This document shows positions 1 to 8,932 of a stretch of DNA of 64,000 nucleotides, in pieces. This DNA comes from Actinophytocola oryzae (lineage in GTDB: Bacteria; Actinomycetota; Actinomycetes; Mycobacteriales; Pseudonocardiaceae). Location of the stretch: the NCBI RefSeq assembly GCF_004364325.1, contig NZ_SOCP01000009.1:368586-432585 (forward strand), in the 5' to 3' direction. The notes under the pieces were generated by a model. The model searched no databases. It was given only the letters and a program-made list of their open reading frames with translations, and was not told the DNA's origin. Numbering within the stretch: the first letter of the stretch is position 1; each line of letters opens with the position of its first letter. The position numbers and the translations under genes were made by a program.

Positions 1-77
1 AACACCGGCCGGTCGCCCCCGTTCCCGAGCGCGTCGAGCACCGCCCCCGGGAACGGGCCGGTCTCAGGCCCCGGCAA
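1..77 (-). CDS. N-terminus of a probable AMP-dependent acyl-CoA synthetase (partial)
   Basis: A minus-strand frame enters from the left edge and reads about 25 residues from a TTG at 77, which has GAAGGA 5 nt upstream. The peptide GPFPGAVLDALGNGGDRPV resembles the extreme N-terminus of actinobacterial fatty-acyl/aryl-CoA ligases. It overlaps the end of the FAD monooxygenase gene by 14 bp, as co-translated genes often do. If right, a CoA ligase is co-transcribed with that oxidase and lies next to an aromatic ammonia-lyase, which would fit hydroxycinnamate-type metabolism. Only 25 residues are visible, so the family call is tentative. Confidence 0.33.
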   Translation of the reverse strand, partial: MPGPETGPFPGAVLDALGNGGDRPV

Positions 78-1614
78 GGCATTCCTTCACGAACACGGCC
101 AGCGGCTGCTGGTGCACGGTAGGCAGGTCCCAGTGGTTCTCGAGGTTCTCGGCGAGGTGGTGGGTCGCGGCGAGCGTGCCGTCCCGGTAGTGGCGCACCA
201 CCGGGTGCAGGTAGCTCGCGTCGTGCGCGTTCGCCGCGTCGTTCTCCGCGACGCGCGGGATGGAGATGTCGAACGGGTCCACGGTGTCGTGGTCGGGCCC
301 GTACTCCAGCGTCGCGACGAACCGGTGCTCGGCGGGCCCGAGGCCGCCGTCGGCGACGTAGGCCACCGGCACCTCCTCCTCGTAGTGGGCGGACCCGCCG
401 GAGACGGTCACGACGTCGCCGATGACCGCGAACTGCTGCCACAGCGCGGAGGACCGGTTCACCCTGGCCACGATCGCGTCGGCGATCGCGTCCGGCGCCG
501 GGTCCAGCACGGTCGACGGCCACGGGGTGTCGTGGTGGCGGGCCGCGAGGATCCGGTGCAGCGCGCGGGCTCCGTAGCGGAAGCCGTGGATGAACCCGTT
601 GGTGGACTTCTTGAAGTCGCGCTGCTGGGTGAGGGTGCCCGCGAAGTAGAGGCCGGGCACCGTGGTCGACTCGTAGGCCGGGGTCTGCTCGGGGAACCGG
701 TCGTCGATCACCAGTGCGGGGCGGGCGCTGTCGTCGAACACCGAGGCGTCGAACCGGAACCCGGTGCACGCGATGATCCGGTCGTACTCCAGCTCCCGCA
801 GCTTCTCCACCGTGCGGGCGTAGCGGAACAGGACCCGGAATCCGCCGCCCGCGCGGGGTTCGATGCGCTCGACCGTGCCGTCCAGCACGGCGTTCTCCGA
901 CTTGAGCTGGTAGGTGTCGAGGAAGTTGTTGTTCACCGCGCGCAGGTGTCCGACGTAGTGGGTCTGCCAGGCGAGCTTCACCGAGTGCGGGCCCGCGAGG
1001 TGGATCACCGCGGCGTGCTCGACGAGCGCGTCGGCGGTCTCGAAGCCGGAGTTGCCCTTGCCGATGACCAGTACCCGCTGGTCGGTGTAGGTCGCGGGGT
1101 CGGTGTCGAAGGTGTCGTAGCGTTCGGCGTGCTCGATGCCGGGGATCGGCGGTACGTGCAACCGGGAGACGCCGGTGGCCACGACGACACGGGCCGCCCG
1201 TCGGGTCCGTCCACCGTGGTCGGTGACGGCGAACCCGTCGTCGTCGCGGGAGATCCGCGTGACCTCGGTGTCGTAGTGCACCCGGACCCCGGTGGCCGAG
1301 GCGAAGTCGGCGAGGTAGCGCACCATGTCGTCGGCGTGGGGGAAGTACCGGGGGCTGTAGCGGGTGAAGAGCAGCTCGGGATCGTCGGACAGCAGGGAGT
1401 TCCAGTCCATGCGCATCCGCTGCTCCGGGTCGGCGTACCCGGTGTGCACCTTGTTGATCGAGATGAGGGTGCGGTGTCGCGGGTAGCGGGAGAAGAAGGT
1501 TCCCGGCCCGGCGCCGCGTTCGAGCACGGCGTAGTCGCGACCGTCGCGTTCGGCCAGCGCGGCGAGCTGCAGCCCCGCGGGCCCGGCCCCGATGATCAGG
1601 TAGTCGTGCGCCAT
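64..1614 (-). CDS. FAD-dependent monooxygenase/oxidoreductase (flavin monooxygenase-like)
   Basis: 516 aa. The N-terminal Rossmann motif GAGPAGLQ (residues ~9-16) binds FAD. A second nucleotide-binding segment, VIGKGNSGFE, sits near residue 185, followed by ACTGFRFD and GLYFAGT, the usual C-terminal FAD contact. The order fits class B flavin monooxygenases and the FOXRED2-like group that oxidise N, S or carbonyl carbons with NADPH and O2; the substrate cannot be read. It is transcribed divergently from the aromatic ammonia-lyase across 63 bp holding an 11-bp inverted repeat. The ATG at 1614 opens directly on the FAD fold. Confidence 0.8.
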   Translation of the reverse strand: MAHDYLIIGAGPAGLQLAALAERDGRDYAVLERGAGPGTFFSRYPRHRTLISINKVHTGYADPEQRMRMDWNSLLSDDPELLFTRYSPRYFPHADDMVRYLADFASATGVRVHYDTEVTRISRDDDGFAVTDHGGRTRRAARVVVATGVSRLHVPPIPGIEHAERYDTFDTDPATYTDQRVLVIGKGNSGFETADALVEHAAVIHLAGPHSVKLAWQTHYVGHLRAVNNNFLDTYQLKSENAVLDGTVERIEPRAGGGFRVLFRYARTVEKLRELEYDRIIACTGFRFDASVFDDSARPALVIDDRFPEQTPAYESTTVPGLYFAGTLTQQRDFKKSTNGFIHGFRYGARALHRILAARHHDTPWPSTVLDPAPDAIADAIVARVNRSSALWQQFAVIGDVVTVSGGSAHYEEEVPVAYVADGGLGPAEHRFVATLEYGPDHDTVDPFDISIPRVAENDAANAHDASYLHPVVRHYRDGTLAATHHLAENLENHWDLPTVHQQPLAVFVKECLAGA

Positions 1615-1633
1615 GTGGTCGGAAGCTACCCAC

Positions 1634-1659
1634 CCGATCTCAGAACACTCTGAGATCGG
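1634..1659. promoter_or_regulatory. Perfect 11-bp inverted repeat, putative operator of a divergent pair
   Basis: CCGATCTCAGA (1634-1644), spacer ACAC, TCTGAGATCGG (1649-1659): 22 of 22 arm positions match. It lies centrally in the 63-bp gap between the divergent FAD monooxygenase (start 1614) and ammonia-lyase (start 1678), so a dimeric repressor bound here would cover both promoters. No regulator gene adjoins it, so the factor must be encoded elsewhere. Confidence 0.6.
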
Positions 1660-1677
1660 CCGCCTACGGTCAGTGCC

Positions 1678-3177
1678 GTGCCCACAACCGTATCGACCGC
1701 CGCTCCAGTCGACCTCGCGGCCGCGTTGCGCCGCGACGACCTGCGCCGCGCGGCCACCCCGCTACCCGTCCTGGCAGGCGAGGAGGTACGCGCGCGGGTG
1801 GATCGCGGCCGTGAGTACCTGCGGTCCGTGCTGGCCGACAACGACCGGCCGGTGTACGGCGCGAAGACCGGTTTCGGCGCGCTGGTCGGCTTCGCGGGCC
1901 GTGCGCAGGAGGCCGACCAGTGCGACAACACGCTCGCGCACCTCGGCGCGGGCCAGGGCCCGGACCTGCCCGCCGACATCACCCGCGCGGCGCTGCTGGT
2001 CCGCACGTGGTCGCTCGCGCGGGGCGTCTCCGGTGTCTCGTGGCACGTGGTGGACGGTCTGGCGGCGATGTTCGCGACGACGTTCGTCCCCGCGGTCCCG
2101 CGTTACGGTTCCGTCGGTGCGAGCGGTGACCTCATCCCGCTCGCCTACGCCGCACAGGCACTGCGCGGCCGCGGCCACGCCTACGTCGACGGCGAGCGGC
2201 TCCCGGCCGCGCAGGCACTCGACCGCGCAGGCCTCGTCCCGCTCATCCTCGACGGCCGCGACGCGCTGGCGCTGGTCAACGGCACGTCGCTGACGACGGC
2301 GGCCACGGGGCTCGCACTCGACAGCGTCCGGGCCGCACACCGCGCACTCGGCGACCTCACCTGCCTGCTCGCCGACATCCTCGGCAGCGATCCGGGGTTC
2401 CTCGACGCCCGCCTGATCACCGCGTACGGCCACGCGGGCGCGACCGACGTCGCCGAGCGGATGCGTGCGGTGATCGCGGGCACCGTGCCGAGCGGCGCGC
2501 GTCCGTTGCAGGAGCCCTACAGCATCCGGTGTGCCCCGCAGCTGCTCGGCGCCGCGGAGGACGCACTGCGGTACGTGGACGGCGTGGTGGCCGCGGACCT
2601 CGGTGGCGTCAGCGACAACCCGCTGTTCTTCCCGGGCGAGGACCTCGTCGCACACGGCGGCAACTTCTTCGGCCAGCCGGCGGCCTACGCGGCCGACGTG
2701 CTCGCGATGGTGACCGCGTCGCTCGGCAACCTCGCCGAGCGCCAGCTCGACCTGCTCGTCGACCCGACGCGCAACACCGGGCTGCCGCCCATGCTCGCCG
2801 CGGGCCCCGGCCGGCAGCACGGGCTGCAGGGCGTGCAGCTCGCGACGACCGCGTTGGTGGCCGAGATCCGGCGTGCCGTGCTGCCCGCGAGCACCCAGAG
2901 CCTGCCGACCAACCTGCACAACCAGGACGTCGTGCCGTTCGGCACCCAGGCCGCACTGCGCGCGTACGACAGCGCCGAGCTGCTGCGGCTGCTGTGTGGC
3001 TCCCTCGCACTCGGGCTGCGCCAGGCCGTCCACGTGGGCGGGCGCCAGCCGACCGCGGCGGCGTGTGCCGCACTGTTCGACACGCTCGCCGACGCCATCG
3101 CGCCGGTCGACCCGGACCGACCGCTCGACGCCGACGTGCGCCTCGCGGCCGACCTGGTCACGGGGACGCGGTCCTGA
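1678..3177 (+). CDS. Aromatic amino-acid ammonia-lyase (MIO family; Tyr/Phe-type)
   Basis: 499 aa, GTG start. MIO enzymes eliminate ammonia from His, Phe or Tyr using a cofactor built from Ala-Ser-Gly. That triad is at residues 148-150 in GSVGASGDLIPL, and the catalytic tyrosine is Y60 in VYGAKTGFG. The substrate-selectivity pair is His88-Leu89 (LAHLGAGQG), the pair found in bacterial tyrosine ammonia-lyase, while histidases carry Ser-His. The later motif NLHNQDVVPFGTQ is also of the Phe/Tyr lyase or aminomutase type rather than the QEDHVS form of HutH. No hut genes adjoin. I favour tyrosine/phenylalanine lyase or aminomutase. The 3' end overlaps the kinase gene by 20 bp. Confidence 0.8.
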   Translation: MPTTVSTAAPVDLAAALRRDDLRRAATPLPVLAGEEVRARVDRGREYLRSVLADNDRPVYGAKTGFGALVGFAGRAQEADQCDNTLAHLGAGQGPDLPADITRAALLVRTWSLARGVSGVSWHVVDGLAAMFATTFVPAVPRYGSVGASGDLIPLAYAAQALRGRGHAYVDGERLPAAQALDRAGLVPLILDGRDALALVNGTSLTTAATGLALDSVRAAHRALGDLTCLLADILGSDPGFLDARLITAYGHAGATDVAERMRAVIAGTVPSGARPLQEPYSIRCAPQLLGAAEDALRYVDGVVAADLGGVSDNPLFFPGEDLVAHGGNFFGQPAAYAADVLAMVTASLGNLAERQLDLLVDPTRNTGLPPMLAAGPGRQHGLQGVQLATTALVAEIRRAVLPASTQSLPTNLHNQDVVPFGTQAALRAYDSAELLRLLCGSLALGLRQAVHVGGRQPTAAACAALFDTLADAIAPVDPDRPLDADVRLAADLVTGTRS

Positions 3178-4438
3178 CCCGGGTGCCGACCTCCGGCACG
3201 GCCTCGGCGCGGGACGCCGACGCCGGCAACCTCATCGTGAACCGGGCGCCGCCGCCCGGCCGTCCGCTCGCCTCGACCGTGCCGCCGTGGCTCGTCACGA
3301 CCTCGCGCAGCAGTGCGAGCCCCAGCCCGAACCGGCGCTCCGGCTCGCCGGGCCCCCGGTGGAACCGGTCGAACAGCCGTTCCGCGTCCACCGGGTCGAA
3401 GCCCTCGCCGGTGTCCACCACGGTGAGCTCCACGAACCCGTCCGCCGTGCGCCCGATGCGCACGTCGATCCGGCCGTGCGGGGTGTGGCGCACCGCGTTC
3501 GCCAGCAGCTCGTCCACCGCACGCCGCAACGCCGTCTCGACGCCTGTGACGACCATCGGCCCGGCCGAGGGGTCGACGGACAGCGTCACGTGCCGTTCAC
3601 CCGCCCGGTCGGCCTCCGTCGCCACCGCGGCCTCCGCCACACCGGCCAGGTCGACGGCGCGTCCGTCGAGACGCCCGGCCTCCTCGGACAGCCGCGCCGA
3701 CAGCAGCAGGTCCTCGACCACGTCCGCGAGCCCGCCGATCGAGCCGGCGAGCTTGTCGAGCCCCTGCCGGTGGTCCTCGGGCAGGTGAGCCGCCGCGGCT
3801 CGCCGCGCGAGCAGCTGGGCCCTCGTGTGCGCTCGCGCGATCGGTGTCCGCAGCTCGTGGCTCGCGTCGGTGACGAACCGCCGCTGCCTGGCCAGTGCTT
3901 CCGCCAGCGGCGCGACCGCCCGCCTGCCGACCAGGAGCCCGGTGATGGCCGCCGCCAGCAGACCACCGACCTCCGCGATCACCAGTGCCAGCAGGAGGTG
4001 TTGCCGGTCCGCGATCTGGTAGCGGGTGTCGAACACCGCCTGCACGGTGCTGTCACCGGGGCCGGCCCGGGTGAGCACCAGGTACTCCGTGCCGTTGCGC
4101 TCGACGGTCCGCTCCACCGTTCTGCCCGTGGCCCGCACGGCGTCGAGGTCGGAACGCAGTGGAAACCCCTGGGGCGCCGGCAGCACGCCGCCGTCGACCA
4201 CACCGTTGTCCAGCGCGAACAGCCAGGTGCACCCCGGCGGGGTGGCGGGGGTCCCGTGCTCGGCGTTGTACTCCAGCTCACGGGCGACCTGCGTGTCCTG
4301 CGCGTGCACCATCACCGCATACGCGATCCCGCCGACGACCACCACCAGGAGCGTGATCGCCAGCCCGACCAACACGCTGACCCGCAGGCGTGCCCGCCGG
4401 ATCACCACCCGCTCCGCCTCGGCCCACGAACGGTTCAC
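3158..4438 (-). CDS. Two-component sensor histidine kinase
   Basis: 426 aa from a GTG at 4438 that overlaps the regulator's TGA (GTGA), so the two are translationally coupled. Transmembrane helix at ~20-44, a ~100-residue extracytoplasmic sensor loop, and a second helix at ~147-170. The HisKA motif SHELRTPIARAHTR puts the phospho-accepting His at 194. N box (ELLANAVRHTP), G1 (VDTGEGFDP) and G2 (FGLGLALL) of the ATPase domain follow. It should phosphorylate the adjacent OmpR-type regulator; the stimulus is unknown. Its end overlaps the convergent ammonia-lyase gene by 20 bp. Confidence 0.9.
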   Translation of the reverse strand: MNRSWAEAERVVIRRARLRVSVLVGLAITLLVVVVGGIAYAVMVHAQDTQVARELEYNAEHGTPATPPGCTWLFALDNGVVDGGVLPAPQGFPLRSDLDAVRATGRTVERTVERNGTEYLVLTRAGPGDSTVQAVFDTRYQIADRQHLLLALVIAEVGGLLAAAITGLLVGRRAVAPLAEALARQRRFVTDASHELRTPIARAHTRAQLLARRAAAAHLPEDHRQGLDKLAGSIGGLADVVEDLLLSARLSEEAGRLDGRAVDLAGVAEAAVATEADRAGERHVTLSVDPSAGPMVVTGVETALRRAVDELLANAVRHTPHGRIDVRIGRTADGFVELTVVDTGEGFDPVDAERLFDRFHRGPGEPERRFGLGLALLREVVTSHGGTVEASGRPGGGARFTMRLPASASRAEAVPEVGTRVRTASP

Positions 4439-5124
4439 AACTCCCCCAACCGGTAACCGAGTCCCTTCACCGTGCGCACCACCGTGCGGCCGAGCTTGGC
4501 ACGCAGGTAGTACACGTAGGTGTCCACGATCGATGGCGCGGCCGCGTCGCGGAACACCGTCCGCCGCAACGACGTCCGCGTGTGCACCGTGTCCGGGTGG
4601 GTCGCGAGCACCCGCAGCAGCGCGAACTCCCTGGACGAGAGCGGCACCCTGGCACCGTCGGGCAGCACTGCCTCGCGCTGCCCCACATCGAGTTGGCCCG
4701 CGCCGATCCTCAGCACATCGGTCAGTTCGAGGGCGCGCCTGCACAACGCACGCAGCCGCGCGCTCAGCTCGTCGAGGTCGAACGGCTTCACCAGGTAGTC
4801 GTCCGCGCCCGCGTCGAGGCCGTCGATCCGGTCGTGCACGGTACCCAGCGCGGTGAGGATCAACGCCCGTGCCCGCACGGCCCTCGACCGCAGCCGTACC
4901 AACAGGTCGAGCCCGTCGAGGGCGGGCAGCCCACGGTCGATGACCACGACGTCGTAGGGGCGGGTGAGCCCGAGGTGCAGGCCCCGCTGACCGTCCAGGG
5001 CGACGTCCACGGTGTAGCCCTCGTCGCGCAACGCGGCGCAAAGCAGCTCCACGAGCTCACTGTCGTCCTCGACCAGGAGCAACCGGAAAGGGTCGGCCTG
5101 CCGGGATCGGGTGGTGCCCTGCAC
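4435..5124 (-). CDS. OmpR-family response regulator
   Basis: 229 aa, GTG start. The receiver domain has acidic pocket LLLVEDD (~15-21), phospho-acceptor Asp63 (VVVIDRGLP) and conserved Lys113 (LVKPFD). The C-terminal winged helix contains the SSREFALLRVL and VDTYVYYLRAKLG signatures. First gene of a two-gene operon with the kinase. A sigma70-like promoter lies only 7 nt upstream of the start, implying a leaderless or very short-leader transcript; a 17-bp palindrome overlaps its -35 and may be an autoregulatory site. Confidence 0.92.
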   Translation of the reverse strand: MQGTTRSRQADPFRLLLVEDDSELVELLCAALRDEGYTVDVALDGQRGLHLGLTRPYDVVVIDRGLPALDGLDLLVRLRSRAVRARALILTALGTVHDRIDGLDAGADDYLVKPFDLDELSARLRALCRRALELTDVLRIGAGQLDVGQREAVLPDGARVPLSSREFALLRVLATHPDTVHTRTSLRRTVFRDAAAPSIVDTYVYYLRAKLGRTVVRTVKGLGYRLGEL

Positions 5125-5130
5125 GGCAAC

Positions 5131-5168
5131 AAGAATCCCACTCCGGCCCCTGCCGTCAACGTGACGGC
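5131..5168 (-). promoter_or_regulatory. Promoter of the two-component operon with overlapping palindrome
   Basis: On the minus strand, -35 TTGACG (5159-5154), 17-bp spacer, -10 ATTCTT (5136-5131), ending 6 nt before the GTG at 5124. The -35 lies within GCCGTCA-ACG-TGACGGC (5152-5168), a palindrome with perfect 7-bp arms. This is a plausible operator for the regulator itself, but a pattern match only. Confidence 0.45.
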
Positions 5169-5218
5169 TGCCTCACTCTCCGTGGGCAACGTGAATGTTC
5201 CGGCCACGGCTCCACGAC

Positions 5219-5234
5219 CGGCCCCATGGGGCCG
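5219..5234. repeat. 16-bp perfect palindrome, possible operon terminator
   Basis: CGGCCCCATGGGGCCG reads the same on both strands. It sits about 120 bp past the stop of the MFS gene and upstream of the response-regulator promoter. It could end the molybdenum-hydroxylase/MFS transcript, but there is no U-tract and almost no loop, so the role is uncertain. Confidence 0.3.
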
Positions 5235-5355
5235 ACCCCGATACCGGCCTCTGTCCGCTTCGTACCGCTCATCCGGATGCCGACCCGTCGTGTCTTCGCC
5301 CTGTTGCGGACGAGCGCAGCCGCCTGCCCGGCCACCGCCGCCACGCTCCGCGCGG

Positions 5356-6804
5356 TCAGCCGTCCTCCGCGGTGAGCGGTTTCGCGATGTCCTCCAGCGG
5401 TGCCTGTTCGGCCTTGATCCCGAACAGCAGCTCCGCGACGCCGCCGACGGCCATCACGACCGCGGCGATCGCGAAGCCGAGCCCGACCGTGCCCCGGTCG
5501 CCGCTGGCGGCGAGCTGCCCGAACAGCAACGGGCCCACGATGCCGCCCGCGCCGGTGCCGATCGCGTAGAAGAACGCGATCGCCAACGCCCTCGTCTCCA
5601 TCGGGAAGATCTCGCTGACCGTCAGGTACGCCGAGCTGGCGCCTGCCGACGCGAGGAAGAACGTCGCCATGAGCACGCCGAGGAACACCCACACACCACC
5701 GGTCCCGGTGACGAACAACCACGTCAGGGGAACCACCAGCACCGCGGAGCCGAGGTAGGTCGTCGAGATCATCGGACGACGGCCCACGGTGTCGAACAGC
5801 CTGCCGAGCAGGACCGGGCCGAGGAAGTTGCCCAGGGCGTAGCAGACGATGAACAGCGGCACCATTCCCGACCCGACACCGTAGAAGTCGCTGAACAAGG
5901 TGCCGAGGTTGAACGTGATCCCGTTGTAGACGAACGCCTGCCCGACGAACAGTGCGAGCCCGAGGGCGGTTCGCTTGGGGTAGCGGGTGAACGCGGTGTG
6001 GGCGATCGTCCTGAAGGGGATCGTGCGGCGTTGGCGGACGGTGATCGCGGAGTCGGGTTCCGGTAGCTTCGTGCCCGAGCGCGCCGAGATGTCGTCCTCG
6101 ATGCCGGTGACGATCCTCTCGGCCTCGTCCTCCTGGCCGTGGATGAACAACCACCTCGGGCTCTCCGGCACGTGCCGGCGCACGACGAGGATCACGAGCC
6201 CGAGCAGCGCGCCGATCGCGAACGCGAGCCGCCAGCCGATGTCCGCGGGGAAGATGCTGGTGTCCAGCAAGAGGATGGCCAGTCCGGCGCCGGCCGCCGC
6301 GCCCGCCCAGTACGTCCCGTTGATCACCAGGTCGACCCGGCCCCGCAGCCGGGCCGGGATGAGCTCGTCGATCGCCGAGTTGATGGCCGCGTACTCACCA
6401 CCGATGCCGGCGCCGGTCGCCAGCCGCGCGATGAAGAAGTAGACGGGGGAGAAGGAGAACGCGGTCGCCACGGTGGCGGCGATGTAGACCGCGAGCGTGA
6501 TGATGAAGAGCTTCTTGCGGCCGAAGCGGTCGGTGAGCTGCCCGAAGAACAGGGCGCCGAGGCACGCGCCGAGCACGTAGAACGCCGCCGCCACACCGAT
6601 GTCGCCCGTGGTGATCGCGATGCCGCTGCCCTGTTCGGACAGCCGGGCCGACACCGATCCGACGATGGTCACCTCGAGCCCGTCGAGTATCCACACCGTC
6701 CCGAGTCCGATGAGGACACGCCAGTGGAAACGTGACCACGGCAGGCGGTCGAGCCGTGCCGGTATCCGCGTCTCGATCTTCTTCGTCACCACGTCCGTGC
6801 TCAT
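5356..6804 (-). CDS. MFS transporter (sugar/aromatic-acid porter type)
   Basis: 482 aa with twelve hydrophobic segments. The signature GQLTDRFGRKK lies between helices 2 and 3; RLRGR, PESPRWLF and the second-half GRLFDTVGRRP are typical of the metabolite:H+ symporter and sugar-porter branches. It begins 34 bp after the molybdenum-hydroxylase large-subunit gene on the same strand, so it is probably the last gene of that operon and moves the enzyme's substrate or product across the membrane. The substrate cannot be inferred. Confidence 0.85.
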   Translation of the reverse strand: MSTDVVTKKIETRIPARLDRLPWSRFHWRVLIGLGTVWILDGLEVTIVGSVSARLSEQGSGIAITTGDIGVAAAFYVLGACLGALFFGQLTDRFGRKKLFIITLAVYIAATVATAFSFSPVYFFIARLATGAGIGGEYAAINSAIDELIPARLRGRVDLVINGTYWAGAAAGAGLAILLLDTSIFPADIGWRLAFAIGALLGLVILVVRRHVPESPRWLFIHGQEDEAERIVTGIEDDISARSGTKLPEPDSAITVRQRRTIPFRTIAHTAFTRYPKRTALGLALFVGQAFVYNGITFNLGTLFSDFYGVGSGMVPLFIVCYALGNFLGPVLLGRLFDTVGRRPMISTTYLGSAVLVVPLTWLFVTGTGGVWVFLGVLMATFFLASAGASSAYLTVSEIFPMETRALAIAFFYAIGTGAGGIVGPLLFGQLAASGDRGTVGLGFAIAAVVMAVGGVAELLFGIKAEQAPLEDIAKPLTAEDG

Positions 6805-6838
6805 CGGCCGGTCGCCATCCGTCGTGCCTCCGTGGATC

Positions 6839-8932
6839 TCACAGCGCTGAGAGCACCTTGTCGAGCGTGACCGGCAGGTTGCGAACCCGCACGCCGGTCG
6901 CGTGGTACACCGCGTTCGCGACCGCGGCGGCGGTGCCCACGATGCCGATCTCGCCGATTCCCTTGCTGCCGACGGGGTTCACGTGCGGGTCGTCCTCGTC
7001 GAGCCAGACGGCGTCGATGTCGGCGACGTCGGCGCAGGTGGCGATGTGGTACTCGGCAAGGTCGTGGTTCACGACGTGGCCGAACCGCGGGTCGAGCACG
7101 CTCTGTTCGTGCAGCGCCATGGACAGGCCCATGGTCATGCCGCCGACGAACTGCGACCGCGCGGTGCGCGGGTTGATGATCCGGCCGGCCGCGAACACGC
7201 CGAGCAGGCGCGGCACCCGGATCTCGCCGGTGTCGCGGTGCACGTGCGCCTCAACGAACTGGGCGCCGAACGCGTACATGGCGAAGCGGTCCTCCGCCGG
7301 GTTCTCCTCGACGTGGCCGTCGGCCGTCGCGCCGTCGGGTGGCTCGGGGCCGTACTTCTCGCGGAACGCCTCCGCCGCCGACACCACGGCCGAGCCCCAC
7401 GTCGTCATCCCGGAGGACCCGCCGGCCACCGACGCGTTCGGCAGGCGGGTGTCGCCGATGTCCATCGTCACGTCCTCGACACCCACCCCGAGCGCGTCCG
7501 CGGCGATCTGCGCGAGCGTGGTCCACGTGCCGGTGCCCAGGTCCGCCGCGCCGATCTCGACGACGTAGCGGTCCCCGTCGACCCGGATGGTCGCGGTGGA
7601 CTCGGGCATCCGGTTGACCGGGTACACCGACGACGCGACGCCGGTGCCGACGAGCCAGCCGTCCCGCTCCCGGACGCGGGGACGCGGGTCCCGGTCGGCC
7701 CAGCCGAACCGCGCGGCACCCTCACGCAGGCAGCCGACGAGGTCGCGGCTGGAGAAGGGTTTGCCGCTCTCCGGATCGGTCTCGGGCTCGTTGCGGATCC
7801 GCAGCTCGACCGGGTCCATGCCGAGGGCCTCGGCCAGCTCGTCCAACGCCACCTCGGGCCCGAACATGCCGGGACACTCGCCCGGCGCACGCATCCAGGA
7901 CGGCACGGGGACGTCGAGCGCGGCGAGCCGGTGGGTGGTGACCCGGTTGGGCGACGCGTACATCATGCGGGTGGGCACGCCGGTCTGCTCGGCGAACTCC
8001 TCGACCTTCGAGGTCTGCTCCACCACGTCGATCGCGATGCCGGACAGCCGGCCCGACCGGTCGGCCGCCAGGCGCATCCGCTGGATCGTCGGGGTCCGGT
8101 AGCCCGCGAGGGCGAACATCTGCTGGCGGGTCAGCGCGAGCCTGACGTGGCGGCCGGGGTTGGCGCGGGCGGCCATGGCGGCGAGGACGACGTGCACGTG
8201 CGGCTGGCCCTTCGACCCGAACCCACCGCCGACGTACGGGCAGATCACCCGCACGTTCTCGGGGTCGAGCCCGAACAGCTCGGCGATCGCGGACCGGGTC
8301 GGGTGCACGCCCTGCGTCGAGTCCCACAGCGTGAGCCGTTCGCCGTCCCAGTGCGCGGTCGTGGCGTGTGGTTCGAGCGGGTTGTTGTGGTACATCGCGG
8401 TGGTGTAGGTCTGCTCGACCGTGACGTCCGCGTTCGCCATCGCCGCCGCCATGTCACCGGTGGAGGTGTCGGTCTCGAAGGCCGGGTTCACCTTCTCGGG
8501 CGCGTACAGGTCCGTGCGGTCGGCGGACAGCGTCACGTCGTGCGGTTCGGTCGCGTAGGTGACCCGCACGAGGTCGGCGGCCCGTGTCGCGGTCTCCGCG
8601 GTGTCGGCCACGGCGAGGCCGACGACCTGGCCGCGGAAGGCGACGTCGGGCCGCTGCAGGACGGCCAGCTCGCCGGTCGTGTCGGTCAGGGTCTCGGCGT
8701 CGAACGGGGTGAGGACCATGCGCACGCCCGGCAGGTCGGTGGCCGTGGTGGTGTCCACGGCCTCGACGCGGCCGAGCGCGATGGTCGCCTGCACCAGGCA
8801 GGCGTACGACACCGTGTCGGCCTCGGTCTCGTAGGCGTAGCGGGCGCGGCCGGTGACCTTGTCGAGGCCGTCCCTGCGGTGGAGTGCCCGGCCGATCGCG
8901 ACGGGCCGGAGCCGGGGGTCGGTGGTCGTCAT
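6839..8932 (-). CDS. Xanthine dehydrogenase-family molybdenum-binding subunit (PaoC-like)
   Basis: 697 aa; the ATG at 8932 overlaps the previous stop (ATGA). This is the large subunit holding the molybdopterin cofactor in xanthine dehydrogenase/aldehyde oxidoreductase enzymes. The N-terminal hammerhead domain begins GRALHRRDGLDKVTGRARY. YVGGGFGSKG and AGGSSGMT match Moco-binding loops, and the catalytic base is Glu661 in KGIGEIG, which activates the Mo-bound water or hydroxyl. The order FeS-FAD-Mo subunit is that of E. coli paoABC (yagTSR). The exact aldehyde or heterocycle substrate is not readable. Confidence 0.88.
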   Translation of the reverse strand: MTTTDPRLRPVAIGRALHRRDGLDKVTGRARYAYETEADTVSYACLVQATIALGRVEAVDTTTATDLPGVRMVLTPFDAETLTDTTGELAVLQRPDVAFRGQVVGLAVADTAETATRAADLVRVTYATEPHDVTLSADRTDLYAPEKVNPAFETDTSTGDMAAAMANADVTVEQTYTTAMYHNNPLEPHATTAHWDGERLTLWDSTQGVHPTRSAIAELFGLDPENVRVICPYVGGGFGSKGQPHVHVVLAAMAARANPGRHVRLALTRQQMFALAGYRTPTIQRMRLAADRSGRLSGIAIDVVEQTSKVEEFAEQTGVPTRMMYASPNRVTTHRLAALDVPVPSWMRAPGECPGMFGPEVALDELAEALGMDPVELRIRNEPETDPESGKPFSSRDLVGCLREGAARFGWADRDPRPRVRERDGWLVGTGVASSVYPVNRMPESTATIRVDGDRYVVEIGAADLGTGTWTTLAQIAADALGVGVEDVTMDIGDTRLPNASVAGGSSGMTTWGSAVVSAAEAFREKYGPEPPDGATADGHVEENPAEDRFAMYAFGAQFVEAHVHRDTGEIRVPRLLGVFAAGRIINPRTARSQFVGGMTMGLSMALHEQSVLDPRFGHVVNHDLAEYHIATCADVADIDAVWLDEDDPHVNPVGSKGIGEIGIVGTAAAVANAVYHATGVRVRNLPVTLDKVLSAL

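Noticed and set aside
112..1653. Long open frames opposite real genes (for example +112..1653, -1762..3033, +6902..9577, -22314..24494)
   Set aside because: Arg/Gly/Pro-rich translations without motifs; they mirror strongly GC-biased third positions of genes on the other strand.
4438..5041. Upstream extension of the sensor kinase to 627 residues
   Set aside because: The extra 201 residues are the frame-shifted response-regulator gene; the GTG at 4438 overlapping its stop is the natural start.
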